Positions 1 through 13,013 are shown, numbered from the stretch's first letter. The stretch is 64,000 nt of DNA from Sphagnum compactum (GCA_965153455.1 OZ234495.1:16860875-16924874), one strand, 5' to 3'. Numbers and translations: made by a program. Notes: generated from the letters alone by a model not told the origin.

Positions 1-909
1 CGTACCTAAACTGGCTTTGATGAATTGTTGTTCATTAGAATTAACAATAAAATTTGGTGGGAATGGTAAAACTTTTGTATCTTATTTTCAAATGTCTACT
101 TAGTTTTCTTGGTTTATTTATTTCACTTGTTCGCCCCTTTTATTTCTACCATATTTTGATATGGATGTCCATAATTCTAAATCGTTTGTTGTATACCATA
201 ATACCTTGGGGGCTTTGGCACGAATTTATACATATATTTAGAATCTTGAAATTTTCAAAAAATAATAATTCAAAGAACACACTTTCTAAAGGAAAATGAA
301 TAATATCTTGAGATTTTTTTCTTTTTCAAAGTGGAATCTTCAAAATAAAATTAATTAGTCAGCAGACATGTGCTGAAGCTGCCAATGTATTATGGAATGC
401 AAAGTAGATATTGTTTCTTTGGATGAAATCAATTAGTCACTTTTTTTTTAAAAAAAAACTATTGTTGCCTCTACCATGGTCATTAGTTATACAATTTATC
501 ATTGTATGATTAAATAGCAAGTAACAAGTGCTATCCGGTTTAAAATGTTCAATTCACAAATGACCAATAATCAGCCCAAGTCATGTACAATTTGCAAGAG
601 TAATGGCATAATTAAGACAACCATAAGGATATGGGCATGCTTTGCAAGAGTATTGGCATAATTAGCCAATTCATTTGAGTAGGGTTTTTGTAATGACCAA
701 AAATGAATGAATGAAGTGATGTGATTATTGAACCAAGGTTGCCAAGTAAAGTAATATACCATCCTCTCCTTGTATAGGGCTCTAGAAAAACCGTATCACT
801 GAGTACTTACAGCAATTAGCCTGCTGGAGGATGATATTTAAGGTAAACAGTTTGCTCCACAGCAACAGGAAAGTCCCATCCATGCATATCATGTCTGCAG
901 GCAATGTCT
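1..909. other. AT-rich flank, no gene seen
   Basis: The stretch downstream of the reductase gene is AT-rich with short homopolymer runs. Its short open frames show no family signature and no splice-compatible neighbours. The last part (about 780-909) is probably the 3' UTR of the minus-strand reductase gene; that is inferred only from adjacency. Confidence 0.5.
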
Positions 910-3413
910 TTAATCCAACAGTCCCCACTCCTTGAAGCTATTTACAGTTTCATGAATGACATCTTCAAGGGGTTGGAAGTGGAGTCCAAGATCCCTCAAC
1001 TTTTGGGTTGACAAATTGTCTGGCAGAACCCTGGGGACAGTTTCATCAGCATCCCTGGAGACCCAGCAATTCACCCACCCCCTTCTATCAACTTGGCAAG
1101 CAGAAAAAACTAGACATCAAGAAAGCTGCTCCCAGGGAAAGGCATGGGTGGGGAACATATCCACCTACAGTGTGAATGACACCCATTTTTTTTGAGTTGA
1201 TGATGCAAATTGGAGCAAAAGTGAAGGGAGAGAGGATTGTAACTTACTTAGCAGAAATCTCATACGTTGGATATAACTTCCTCAAAAGTGAGACCACATC
1301 AGCAAAGTGAAGTACAGGCCCAGAACAAATGTACCGGCCTGTTGCATGCTCTGACTCATAAGCCAATATATGTGCCATTGCCACATCTTTGACCCCCACA
1401 AGCCCAAAAGCAAGGTTTGGATATGCCTTCATTGTCCCTGCAAATGCCAAGACAACAGCAAACATTTTAACAAAGTGCCCAAAGAGTCCAAAGGCTTATT
1501 CCAACTCATGCACATTATATGATGAGCCAAATACTTCAGGCTATGAGGATTCGGAGGTAACAAACCATTTAATATTCTCAAAATATACCCATTAGTTCCA
1601 GTTTCTGAAGCATGTAAAGTAGGACCAAATGTCCCACTGGGGTTGATGACCACTATGTCTAAACCTTTCTTTCTCACAAAATCCCATGCTGCTTTTTCTG
1701 CAAGTGTCTTTGACAAGACATACCAATCCTGCACCAACCACATGCTATTTCATAAAACTTCCAAAATCTGCTAATTGTCAGGTTTGCACGAAAAATTCAA
1801 AAGAAAAGCTAAGATGCATCCGAAAAACCCAGTAGTAGTAGAGCATAGACATTAGCAGATCCAGCAGACCTTTCTTTCCCGGCAATAGTCTTCATCACTC
1901 CAGAAACTCTCATCAACAACAACGTCAGGAGTGCGTTTAGGAGTGCGGCTGATGGATCCTACAGATGATGTCAAGACCACCCTCTGTGTGTGCGCTTTTG
2001 CGCAGGAAGCTAGCACATTCAGAGTTCCATTTACTGCTGGTTCAATGAATTGTGCCTGCCACATAGACAACCCTCTGAGCTATTAAGAAGAAATCAAGCA
2101 ACATTTGCCTTTTTGTTCTGAATTCCTCATGTGACAGTTGGAAGCTTACTGGGTTTTTTTTCCCACTAAACAGATAGCAGAGGACTTTTCAACATGCAGT
2201 TCTTCAAGACTAACAAACAAGAATTGCAAAAATTTTGCATCTTGGAAAAAGCAGCAACAAATAGATTGAAGATGGGGAAGATGAAACCTGGGGATCTGTA
2301 ATTTCCCCTATGTCGAGTGGAGATGCAGTGTGGAATACTCCATCACAGCCAGCCAGAGCCTCATCGAAGGATCCATCCACCAAAAGGTCAGCAGAAAACA
2401 GCTTCAGATGGTCACTGGCACCTGGTAACTGCAGCAGATACTTTGCTTTCTCTGCCACACCCCCATCCATCCCAACATAACTATCTCTCTAGTCCTTTTG
2501 ACAAGTGTAATTCTTTTCCGACAGTAAAGGCTCACAAGCTCCCACTCTATGAAACTCTCCCCTGGTTGGCCTAGTTGCAGCCACTTTCACAGATCTGATC
2601 CCACAACTCATCTGCACCACATTTTGAACCCTAGTCTACATGATGCTCATACACAATCCATGTCAAGTGGCACAAAGTTGAAGAGCTTTCACATCATCAA
2701 GCTCAATGCTGTATCTACCCAAACTGAGATACCCTGCGCATAGGCATCAGCAAACACAAATGTCAAGTTCAAGTTCTTCATCCCATATCTTCTTCACGCA
2801 TGAGTAGGAATAAGGAGAGTTGAGGAGAGGAATAGTAAACCTAAAGCAGAAATCAGAAGACATCAGCACAGCTTAATTAGTGGACATCATAACCTCTGTG
2901 CTCCTACAGTTATACAACTCAACACAGGTTTAGGGTTTACCGGATTCAAACGGGAAGAGCAAATCGAGGTTTGAAATGCACAGTAGCATTGCAATGAGGC
3001 ATTAAAAAAAAAACAAAAGATGTGAATACAAAATCCACATAAATTGAATCAAAGCACATACATAAAAACGAAATTTCTGATGGCATAATACAAAGTGCAA
3101 TCATCATCGCACATGCCGCAACTTTCTGCATTACTACGACAAACAAAACCCCAGAAAGGAAAAAAAAATAAACACACACACACACAAACAAACACACACT
3201 GAAAAGTTGATGGAAGCAAAGATAACAAAATAGGACTACAATACAAATTCCCTAAGCAAGCAATCTTGGCGTCCCAAAATTTATTATTGCATAGGTACCT
3301 GGGTCACGAATCGTGCCTCGAACAGTGTAACCAAGCTCCAGAAGCAGCTTCACAAGCCAGGAGGCGATGAAGCCGGAAGCACCAGTCACACAAACCGTCT
3401 TGCCAACAACCAT
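910..3413 (-). CDS. Cinnamoyl-CoA reductase-like / TKPR-like NADP-dependent reductase, 6 exons
   Basis: This is a predicted 312-residue extended short-chain reductase of the CCR/DFR/TKPR group, which reduces CoA-thioesters, aldehydes or keto groups with NADPH in phenylpropanoid or sporopollenin-type pathways. Exons on the minus strand are 3413-3299, 2451-2288, 2055-1870, 1728-1566, 1437-1248 and 1030-910. All borders are GT..AG and phases agree. The nucleotide-binding motif [12 protein letters not shown] lies near residues 10-22, followed by VRGTIRDP. The catalytic Tyr-x3-Lys is in WYVLSK (about Y158/K162). Other family blocks are [27 protein letters not shown] and GRYICSG. Length matches the family (about 320). 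The classical CCR signature around the catalytic Tyr (NWYCYGK) is replaced by DWYVLSK, so a CCR-like or tetraketide-pyrone-reductase-like enzyme is more likely than true lignin CCR. The ATG at 3413 places the Rossmann motif at the expected distance. A six-unit tandem array lies just upstream. Confidence 0.87.
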
Positions 3414-3446
3414 TTCGTCCAAATCCAAGCTTGATTGTAAACTACA

Positions 3447-3995
3447 AAGAAGAGGCTCAACTGGATCAAGCACATGTAGATAGATGTATGTGATCTTGAC
3501 ATTGTCCAGATCATTAGTATATGCTTTTGCAATTTTCCACATTGAGTTCACAAAAGAAGAGGCCTCAACTGGATCAAGTACCTGTGGATGTATATGCAAT
3601 CTTGAACGGTGTCCAGATCATTAGTATATATGCTTCTGCAATTTAATTTTCCACATTGGGTTCACAGAGAAGAGGCTCAACTGGATCAAGCACATGCAAT
3701 AGACAATGTATGTGATCCTGACATTGTCCAGAATTAGTATATGCTTCCGCATTTTTCCACCTTGGGTTCACAAAGAAGAGGCTGAACTGGATCAAGCACA
3801 TGTAGACGCGAGCACAACAGATATCTATATGCTTCCACATTTTCTGCATGCATGCATATTGGATTCACAAAGAAGAGGCTCAACCAGATCAAGTGCATGC
3901 AGATGTGAAGGTAAAAATAGGTGATCATTTGCTGTCGCATTTTCTGCATTAGATTCACAGAGAAAATGCCCAACCAGATCAAGCGCATCTGCTAT
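3447..3995. repeat. Tandem array, six units of about 92-113 bp
   Basis: The phrase AAGAAGAGGCTCAACTGGAT recurs in recognisable form at about 3447, 3554, 3667, 3773, 3869 and 3960. Each copy is followed by similar text containing CACATG, a GATCTTGACATTGTCC block and ATATGCTT. Units have diverged by substitutions and small indels. The array begins about 35 bp upstream of the reductase start codon, so it occupies the 5' UTR and promoter side of that gene. Confidence 0.85.
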
Positions 3996-4029
3996 GCACT
4001 TACCAATCATATTCATCAGATTTTGTTCA

Positions 4030-7000
4030 GTAGCAGACAGTGGCTTTCATATCCTTTGGAGTAGCACATGCCCAATTGGAGAATTCGTTGTTAGGTCTTT
4101 GTGGTACAACAAAGAAGAGATGGGTGGGTGGTTTTGAAAACCTACATGACATTGCAGGTGTTGTATTGAGGATCAATACAAATTCTTGAGCTCTAGGTGT
4201 GCCAACTCTAAAATCAAAGGTGGTAGAATATAACTTCTTATCTGTTGGGTGAGAGTGAAAGACCCAACATTCAATGCACATCCGCAATTTGTTTTATCTC
4301 TTTAATGGGTAACCAAGTACCCCGTCATGGCCCAAGTCTCCATGTCTAACCCTACAATTTCACATCAAAACCCCATCTTATTAGTTACTTCTCCAAGCAC
4401 AAAAAAGGTGCAAACTATTAAGAGGAATATCACAAAGACAATAATCTCTTCTTTCTCTCATATATTTCTTGTGGATTGAGTTGAGCATCTTCATTTGTTT
4501 GTGGAGAGTTTTTTTTCATTTTGAAACTTCACCAAACTATATGCAAAGATGATGAGATCATGAAAAGAAATTGTTGGTACTGTCACTAAGTCTTCTTGCA
4601 AAGACACAATCGGTACCCAACTTTTTCAAAGCGAGTACACTAGGAGAAGCGTTTCAAGAAATTCGGACCCTCCTTGCTTGTCCCTCCACACCTTCAACAC
4701 AAGATCATGTGCATGAAGCTTTCCCCCTAAAAAAGATCCTCCCAAACTTTGATCCCCCATACATATGTGACATGCAAAACATGTGACATGAATATTACAT
4801 CTTTCCTTTTTTGGTCCATTAATTTTTTCAATGTTTTTTCATATAATGCACACATAATGTGGTGAACATCACTTGTTGTATAACACTTTAAGTGAATGGA
4901 AATCACAACGAAAGAAAGAAAATTATGTGAATGCCCAAACATTAAAAACTCATGATGAAAAATGTTCCATCAAAAATCACAATTTACATAATAAAGACAT
5001 AATTGTACACAATTCTTATATCTTTAATTCTATGGTCAAGCTTCATTATTATTTTGTGTTGGAACACATTTTCATTGGGTTGTTACCAAACTCATACTAT
5101 GTTTTCACATTTACTCCATCTTAACTTTTGTACATATAACTCTTGCATAATATTTACATGATTGCAAGAAATCATACAAATGTGTTCAATTTATGATTTA
5201 TGAAACAAAATAAAAAGGAGATTAAGTACCATGAATAATATAAAATAACTCCACCATGATTGTTTTCACCTGCTAAATGTTTCATTAACTTTTTGCATTG
5301 ACATATGTTCCTTTGTTAACAATTTGTTGAACAATGTTAACATATTCATATGGAGCCTAATTAAACAACACATGTTCATAAGTCAATGACATGACATGTT
5401 GAAATAACTTTGAATATATAAATAAATTTCAACCAAAGTGTGATAATGATATGATAAAATGTGTAGCACACAATAAATCCTCCTTATTTGCACCAAGATT
5501 AAAAATGTTGGAAAAACAAGGAAAATAAAAATATTTTTGTAGAGCAAGAAACTTTTCCAAATTTCATTGAAAGACATTAATTTAGTCTTATATGAAATTG
5601 AGGAATGAACAACATTGCAATGCAATTTGAATTGAATTTGAATTGAAATTCAATTCAAAATTAATTGAATTCAAATACATTGAATGAAATTTGAAGGGTA
5701 ACATATTAATGTCTATTTGTTTTTGTACAATGTTGTGGAATGTTTTAAATAATTATATTATTTATAGGCATTTTTGGTGACATACAATTTTGTGCTAATA
5801 TTTTAAATTGCTCCATCTCAATCCAATGGTAAATATGTAAACAAATGGTCAAGATGTAAAGTGATTTACAATCACTTCAATTTGCAACCATTTTAATTTT
5901 GATCCAATGGTCAAGATTTAAAGTAGTCGTATATATAATATGTACATCATATATCACATATAACTTGGAGTTGTTCTGTGACACCAAAACAGCCATACTT
6001 TTGGTTCCATGGAATGTTTATGAACAGAAATTAGATGGAAAAAACCACGATTCCCCCTTCATATGTGTGTTATGATTTCATTTCAAAGCAGTTTTTAAAA
6101 ATAAAAATATTTTTTTTGATGAGTGACATACATTAGGTCAAATTTCAAGAAATTATCAATATCAATGGAATTTGGTACTTTATATCAATATCATTCACCA
6201 CCCAAAGTTTCATGCAAAAATATCTCTTACAACCCCACTCTCTAATGTATAATTTTTTTGTGATAAATATATTCATAAATTTAAAAATCTCCATCATTTA
6301 TTCAGAATTGGTTAACCCAAGTTCCAATTTAATCAAATGTTGCAAAATTCACAAGAATAACTTTGATTCAACTAAATTCAATTATGATTCAATAATTGGA
6401 TTAAGATTCATTGGAAAAATATTCAAAATTTATTTGTGAATATGGTGTTGGGAAAAATTAATTTTTAAAAATATCAAAAAGACAACTTTTCACGCTTGTT
6501 TATGGGAATGGTGCAAACATATCCCGATTTGGAACTATCCAAGTGACAACCTACTATTTATGGAACCCTAAGTTGTTTTATTAAAACCAACTTCGATGAA
6601 TCATGGTAATTAAAGTTATGGAATATTAGTGACAACCATTTTCACCCATGATATAGATTACCAAGTATATATTAAGCCAAACCCCACAATTATGGGAGTT
6701 AAGTTTTTTTGAAAAAAAAAGTGTTGTCTTTTCAGCCAAAAAATCAGAATTGTTTTTGTTTTTAAAGTGAAAATTCGACTAAGCTTGATTTTTGGGGGAT
6801 TTTTTTGTCCAAATTTATATTGAAAAAGAATTTATGAATTTATGTTTAATTAACAACCACTGATAAATCACCCATGTGTATTTGGGCTTAAGTTATCACA
6901 TTTTAATGTAATGTTGTCATGACTTTAACCTTGGGTCCACAATCAAGTCAAGGCCAAGGCCAAAAGGGAACGGGTAAGGAATGAGTTGAGACCCCAAAAA

Positions 7001-7075
7001 AAAAAAAAAGGTCTAAAATGTTGGGGTTGTGAAAAGGAAACACTCTTAGGACTCTCAAAGATGAACTCTCATTTT
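4030..7075. other. AT-rich intergenic DNA
   Basis: No coding region is recognised. The stretch holds A/T runs, an AT palindrome cluster around 5626-5676 built from repeated TTGAATT, and short open frames without family signatures. Confidence 0.5.
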
Positions 7076-7540
7076 GGGGTCCTAGAATGTCTTAATTTTT
7101 TTGGGAGAATGTCTTAAATATAGGGAGAAAGGGTGGTGGCCTCCTCTCAAATCCAAACCCTATGAATGTAATGATCCAAAACAAAATTGTGACCCAAAAT
7201 TGGTTCCATTTTCATTAATCACTTACATTGTTTAACTTGTGCAAGTGATTTGTCCATGAGGCATTCATGAACCTGTCACATCATCCTAATCCCATCTTAA
7301 AGCTCCCACCGGGGTCCTGTAATGTCTTAATATTTTGGGAGAATGTCTCAAATATAAGGAGAAGGGTGGTGGCCTCCTCTCAAGTCCAAGCCCTATGAAT
7401 GTAATGATTCAAAGCAAGTTTGTGACCCAAAGTTGGTTCCATTTTCATTAATCACTTACATTGTTTAACTTATGCAAGTGATTTGTCCATGAGGTGTTCA
7501 TGAACTTGTCACATCCTAATCCCCATCTTAAAGCTCCCAC
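7076..7540. repeat. Direct tandem duplication, about 235-bp unit
   Basis: Two adjacent copies begin at GGGGTCCT (7076 and 7311). They share the block GGGTGGTGGCCTCCTCTCAA, a following GTGACCCAAA block and the ending TTAAAGCTCCCAC. They differ by scattered substitutions and small indels, so the duplication is not recent. No open frame explains it. Confidence 0.9.
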
Positions 7541-8495
7541 ACATCCTTTTCCCCTAGTGTGTGGAATTAAGGAATGTGCACCTGAGGTTTTTTTCTTTTT
7601 ATGTTTTTCCTATTACGATTTTTTTAGGTTTATCTATTAGACCTTGGGAAAAAGTTAGGGGTGTGCCATATGCCCTTCAATAATGTAAGTTGCCTTTGAG
7701 CATGCCCTTCATGTACACATAATTAACCATGATTCACCCTCACAATAGTAGGTGCAATTGCCTAGTTAGTCAAATGTCTTATCAATAATGAAATACCTCA
7801 AAATGGACAACTTCATAATGAAATTATGCAAGGACCTTAGTGTAGACAAAGGACCTAAACATTAGTAGTTCAATTGAACTTTTGTATAACCAACCTCATA
7901 TCTACAATTTTTTCAACATTAAATCTTACTAAATAATGGAAGTGATTTTGTGGCTTTGAAGAAATTTATTACAAATTGATTTTTCAAAAGGTTGTATTGA
8001 AGTGAAAATAATCTTCCACTTGCAATTCCAAGCATTGAAGAACATCTTTCATATCATGGTTTCTTGCCATCAACTTAGTTTGCATCCCCTTTCTCTTTTT
8101 TTTGCAACATGTTTGTGAAATAATATTAGACAAAAAGTTTTGTGGCAAAATAATTCGAATATTGAAGGATCACTCAAATGATTTGAACCTTTTTTTTTTT
8201 TTGATTAGTCACTTTTATGTCACAAAATCACAAGGAAAAGAATTCATGCAACCTTGTTGGGTTACAATTAATAGTTGAAGTCTACCATGCGAATTGAATG
8301 GAAAAACTAAATCAATTAAGAAATAATAATTTTCTACATAATTTTGCCCAAAAAAAATTTAAAAATAAATATATGAAGGTCCAAACAATGATAACATGTT
8401 AAATATTTTGATTCATGAACTTGCTTTGTTACTTCAAATAATTTAAATGATCATAGCTAATTTCACCAAAGTTGTGAATGGTGGGACAATAGGCA

Positions 8496-9255
8496 ATGTT
8501 CATTAGAGTGAAGCGCAAAAAGACCACATATTTCTTGCATTGTGATCCATCTGAATCTGTGTTGGAGACCAAGCAAAAGTTGCAAGCATTATGTGATGTG
8601 CATGTGGACAAACAACGCCTCATTTTGGTAGAACCAGAAACCATTTTGGATGAAGCCAAAAGCCTTGAAGAACAACAGGTGTCACCATGTTTATAATTGA
8701 ACAAAATTACAAATCTAAGACTCATTCATTTACACAATTGTTTCTCATTCATTTTGCCCTCTTAGAAGTTTCATATTTGGGATTTAATGTGAGACACATG
8801 AAATAATCTTGTATGAAATGACAGGTCTTCAACATGGGGTTGTGGACCATATATATCGCAATCTTTACATAAAGTAATTATTTGTTTAAATATTTGTCAT
8901 TGAGAGTTGTTGTAGGTTGGATGCGATGCGCTTGTGGCATTGACATACAAAATTCAAGGTATTGAACCATAAATTGCATCATTGTATGTTAAATGTTCTA
9001 TAAATATATATACAACATAATTCAATAATAACAACATGGGTGTTTTATAGTTGTTTTCATTAATCTTCCCAAAATATAATTTTATACATATATAGGGAAG
9101 TTGGGTGCTTAATATTGGTTTGAATTCATGTAGGAATGAATGAAGAGACAAATGAAGAAACCAATTCATGGGAGGAAATCAATATTGAAAAACCAATAGA
9201 TCCTAAAGCTTATTTACTTGAAGATCTCAATAAAGTAAATAACACAAATCTATGA
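8496..9255 (+). CDS. Elongin-B-like ubiquitin-fold protein, 3 exons
   Basis: This is a predicted 115-residue protein with an N-terminal ubiquitin fold of the elongin-B type. Elongin B pairs with elongin C in transcription-elongation and cullin-based ubiquitin-ligase complexes; that role is known for the family and inferred here. Exons are 8496-8678, 8916-8958 and 9134-9255, with GT..AG borders and phases 0 and 1. The start MFIRVKRKKTTYFLHCDPSE gives the first beta hairpin. The helix VLETKQKLQAL and strand QRLILVEPETILDEAKSL follow, and the second exon supplies VGCDALVALTYKIQ, the last beta strand of the fold. The tail is acidic (NEETNEETNSWEEI) and ends at TGA 9253-9255. Length fits plant elongin-B homologues (about 105-120). 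The gene is small and isolated in AT-rich DNA; no neighbour suggests a shared function. It could be a diverged paralogue, but the frame is intact. Confidence 0.85.
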
Positions 9256-9917
9256 CCAACAAGTACTTCAATTTCAAATTCGAGGAAACAAGTTAATAGA
9301 GGATTTTATTCTAACTTTCTTTTAAAAAAATTGTGATATTAAAAATTTGGAGATTTTCCCTTTAAAAGTACAAACAAATAATTGAAATTCACACTAGAAA
9401 AACAAAAAAATCCTTTTTTTGGTCAAAACAAATTATGAAAATATACCAATGTTTAATGACTTTTCAACACACATACCCCCCCCCCCCCCCACCTTTTATG
9501 TTCATTAGGTTTATGCATAACCGACTTCTACATATGGGCATATGAGCCTATTAAGACCATAATATTGAATATAATTAAGCAAAGTTTTATAATTTGTTGA
9601 TGAAAATGTATATTGATGGTTTGAATTGCATGATTTTTCAAGTTTGTAAATGACCTCTACACAATTCATACACACAAAGCAAGGTTAGATGATGTCTATT
9701 TTTGTTCAAGTTCAAGGCCATTTGCAAAAATATTTGTGCAATCAACATATTTGAATTCCTCCCATCTTTTTTCCATAACAAATTTATGAGGATTTGAATT
9801 CCTCAAATCTACATTGGTTTCATGTTTCAAACACATTCTCCAATTAATTCTTGTTCAAATCTTCTTCCAAAAACTCCATCTTGTTTTAATTAAGTTTCCA
9901 TTAATTGAACAACTTTC
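9256..9917. other. AT-rich intergenic DNA downstream of the elongin-B-like gene
   Basis: It contains a poly-C run at about 9476-9490 and A/T-rich text. No gene is seen. Confidence 0.5.
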
Positions 9918-9979
9918 CTACTAAAGCATACTTATATGGTTTAACATGTATGTCAAACCATATAAGTATGCTTTAGTAG
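9918..9979. repeat. Perfect 25-bp inverted repeat with 12-nt loop
   Basis: The arm 9918-9942 starts CTACTAAAGCATAC and its exact reverse complement occupies 9955-9979. The loop is AACATGTATGTC. Perfect pairing over 25 bp in AT-rich DNA suggests a young palindromic insertion, a miniature element, or a small-RNA hairpin. Confidence 0.9.
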
Positions 9980-11361
9980 TCTAATGTTGGAGATAGTGTG
10001 GAATGAAATGACTCTTCTATGTTAATTGCTATTAGGGTTAGGGTTGTGTTTGAGGTAATTGTTTGTTCACATTAATGTTAATTGTTTGGTTAATTTCCTA
10101 TGTAGTCGTTATCACTTGTGTTGGGCTTCTAATGGTAATGGTGACATTTTTCTAGAAGGAGCTTGTTAATGATGATGTGCAATGATATATGAAAAAGGGT
10201 GGTTAGTGTAATTTTGAACCAAAACCAAATTAAAGGTTCACCATGCATTCAAGTGAACCTCACCACCATCTCAACTCCTAAGGAATGCACATAATTTGGT
10301 TATAATATATTTCATAAACCCATACGAGATTACATTCAAATGACAAATATCAAAACTTTAATTTTTTCAAAATTGTGATTTAGTTTGGGGGTTCATAGCT
10401 TTATAAAAATTTGACTATTTAAAACTTGTGAAACCATTTTCATATCAAACTTGTTAAAAGTGTTCCAATGATACCAAATTGTAGAATTCAAACACATTTT
10501 GGTTGTCCAAACATTGCTCTAAATATTTGAAATGCTTTGAAAGTTCCAACTCCTAAATATGAATGCAACCTAAGGTTTTGAAAAAATTTGAATTTTTCTT
10601 TTGAAACAAATCCACATAGGAATGTGTTTCACTTCATTTGATTCATGTTGTGCCTTTGGTTCTATTTTTAATCATTTAAACTTGTGTTATCCAACCTTAA
10701 TCATGACCCTGAAGCTAAGTTTGCAACATTGGTTAGTAATGTTATTTTTATTCAAAGCAAATTTTTGAAACACAACATTTTTATTAGGTGACACCTTGAA
10801 AGTAAAGGTGAACTTATTATTTAACACAGATAAATATATGAAGATCATAAATTTGAAATCATGGAAAATAATATTTGGAATATTGGTAAATTATTGAATC
10901 ACTTTTGCACACAAAAATGTCATGTATAAAGAAAAAATTGTTTACTTCTCTACATGGATAAGAACAATTCATAATTTATTTTTTTCAAAATTGAAATCCT
11001 TTGAAATCCATTGCCTTTGTGTATTAAGTTGACTTAGTTTATATTTTTGAAAAGGCAATGGACTTTTGCAAGTAGGAAATACTTTTTTGTTTTGCATTGA
11101 TTAATGGTCAATATTGTTCATAATTGTTATGTTCAATATGTAATTCACTTATGAATATTATTTCTTATTTAATTTTTTTATAATTAGAAAAAATTGATGT
11201 GAAAATTGAGGTAGCTTTAACTTTATTTACACAATGTATTATATTGGGTTAGTGATTTCTTTTATATTTCTTCAATTATCAACATGGTACAGGAGTTGAA
11301 CCATCAACTTTTAACATGTCGAAAATTTGGTTTGCCATTCTAAGATGGTAAGGAATAGGTT
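9980..11361. other. AT-rich intergenic DNA, no gene seen
   Basis: There are many A/T runs and no coding signature. It may be decayed mobile-element sequence, but no domain could be recognised. Confidence 0.45.
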
Positions 11362-12240
11362 TCAGATTTGGTAATCTAATTTTTCCCTCAATTCCTTGGT
11401 AATTATATTTACTCTAGACCCACCATTTAGTAGAACATCTTCTACAATGTTTTCCCAATTTGGACTTGAATGATTGGCATGTGAGGATCCATAACTATCG
11501 ATGTATTGTAGCATTAACTGCGGAAGTTCTATTTGGTGATATTGGAAAGAGTTTAAAAAGGACACAACTATTTGAGTATGGTGTTAATTGGAAAAGTTGT
11601 GCCAAGGTCAAGGTACATCTGCTTTCCAAAAGTTGACTACCAACTTTTTAAATTATTGCATGAGATTTGTCAATGCATGTTTTTTTTATAGTTGGTTTGA
11701 TAATTGATGACTTATTGAAGTATGTCTTGACTAGCTTTGTTACTACAACTAAAGTGAAAGGTCCCATTGTTGTAATCTTAAATCATAACTTTGAACTTTT
11801 TTTAAAAATTTTATTCTTTGGCTTAATTAATAAGAGTCTTATTTTTCATTCATTCCTCGTCCTTGAAAACTAGTACCTTTGGAACCTTACTTTTGGTTGT
11901 CACTGCCAAAACCATGTTTATCTTTTTTTCGTTATGTGTTGATTATCAAAATAATAATTTTATTTTTAAACATAAATTGTTTTGCGATTTTGTGGGGACA
12001 ATCATAGATCTTGTGATTTGGCTTCCCATAAATATAACATTGGTAATGTGGACAAGCTTTTGGTTTATATTTAAAACTCATGGTGCTATTCTTGGGATTT
12101 GATTGTTTTCGTTATTGTACCAAAACCTCATTTACTAACGGAGATTTTTTGTCCTTCAATTTGTTGTTTGGGTTATCATGAATCTGCTGACATTTCTCCT
12201 CTATGTGTTTTAATTTTTTACAATGCCCACATACATCATT
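11362..12240 (-). mobile_element. Degenerate Ty3/gypsy gag-protease remnant
   Basis: Read on the minus strand, a CCHC zinc knuckle CGHCKKLKHIEEKC lies at about 12190-12235. A second one lies in the same frame at about 11999-12039, reading CYIYGKPNHKIYDC, in which the second Cys has become Tyr. Further downstream, at about 11370-11440, VLLNGGSRVNIITKELREKL resembles the plant retroviral-type aspartic protease, with the usual Asp of the DGGS motif changed to Asn. The order gag knuckle then protease is the retroelement order. Stops and the two key substitutions show it is dead. No LTRs or reverse transcriptase could be identified. Confidence 0.65.
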
Positions 12241-13013
12241 TTTTCTTCCTTTGGTAGGGTTTTCAACCCTTGAATTATGCGGAGGTTCCAATAGTCTTCG
12301 ATAATCTTATGCATCTCCTATATTTTCTTCATAAATGATTGTTGTTTCTTGTGTTTTAATAGTGTTTTGTGCTTCATCCTTGTAGTAGCCACATAAAGGT
12401 AGGGAAGTAGTCCTATTCTGAAACAAAATCATCAAAAGACTATTGTCAACCTTATGTTGCAGATGGAAAAGATTATTTTGGCAGGGCCTAATAGAGTGGT
12501 AAACATGGCAATAGTTTTATTTTAAAAATTAAATTTAGGAAAAAAAAACTCATAAAAAAAATTGAAAATGGTTTATAAAGTTGTAGATCAAAGATTCAAT
12601 TCTAGTGGTACGATTGCAATAATATTGTGATAATAATGACATAAATTAAAATAAGGATTGACAATAGTTCTACTTCTACAGACCTAAGAATTAATTACAA
12701 TAATATTATTGTAATAGTTGTATTGCAATAGTGACATGAACATAACTAAACTACTATGCAACAAAGCACTTGAAAAAACAAAGAAGAAAAAAAAACAAAT
12801 TTACATTATTGCAATGGTATGACACAACCAAAAAAGAAATTCACAAAACATTACAATATTAGTGGGCTCTCTTTTCGACACCAAGTCAACTCAATAGATT
12901 AAAACCAACATTTTCGTTGTCTACATATTCTTCTTCAACTAGGGTTTTTTTTTTTTTTTTTTTTTGTGTAAGGATCTTATAAGGCTATAGATAACATTAT
13001 ACTAAAACAAATC
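12241..13013. other. AT-rich DNA with poly-T tract
   Basis: A run of more than 20 T lies at about 12943-12965, with repeated short AATATT-type motifs around 12600-12740. No gene is seen; it may be the 5' part of the decayed gag region. Confidence 0.4.

Noticed and set aside
2946-3246. Cys/Val/Phe-rich minus frames
   Set aside because: They are readings of a CA/GT microsatellite inside the first intron of the reductase gene.
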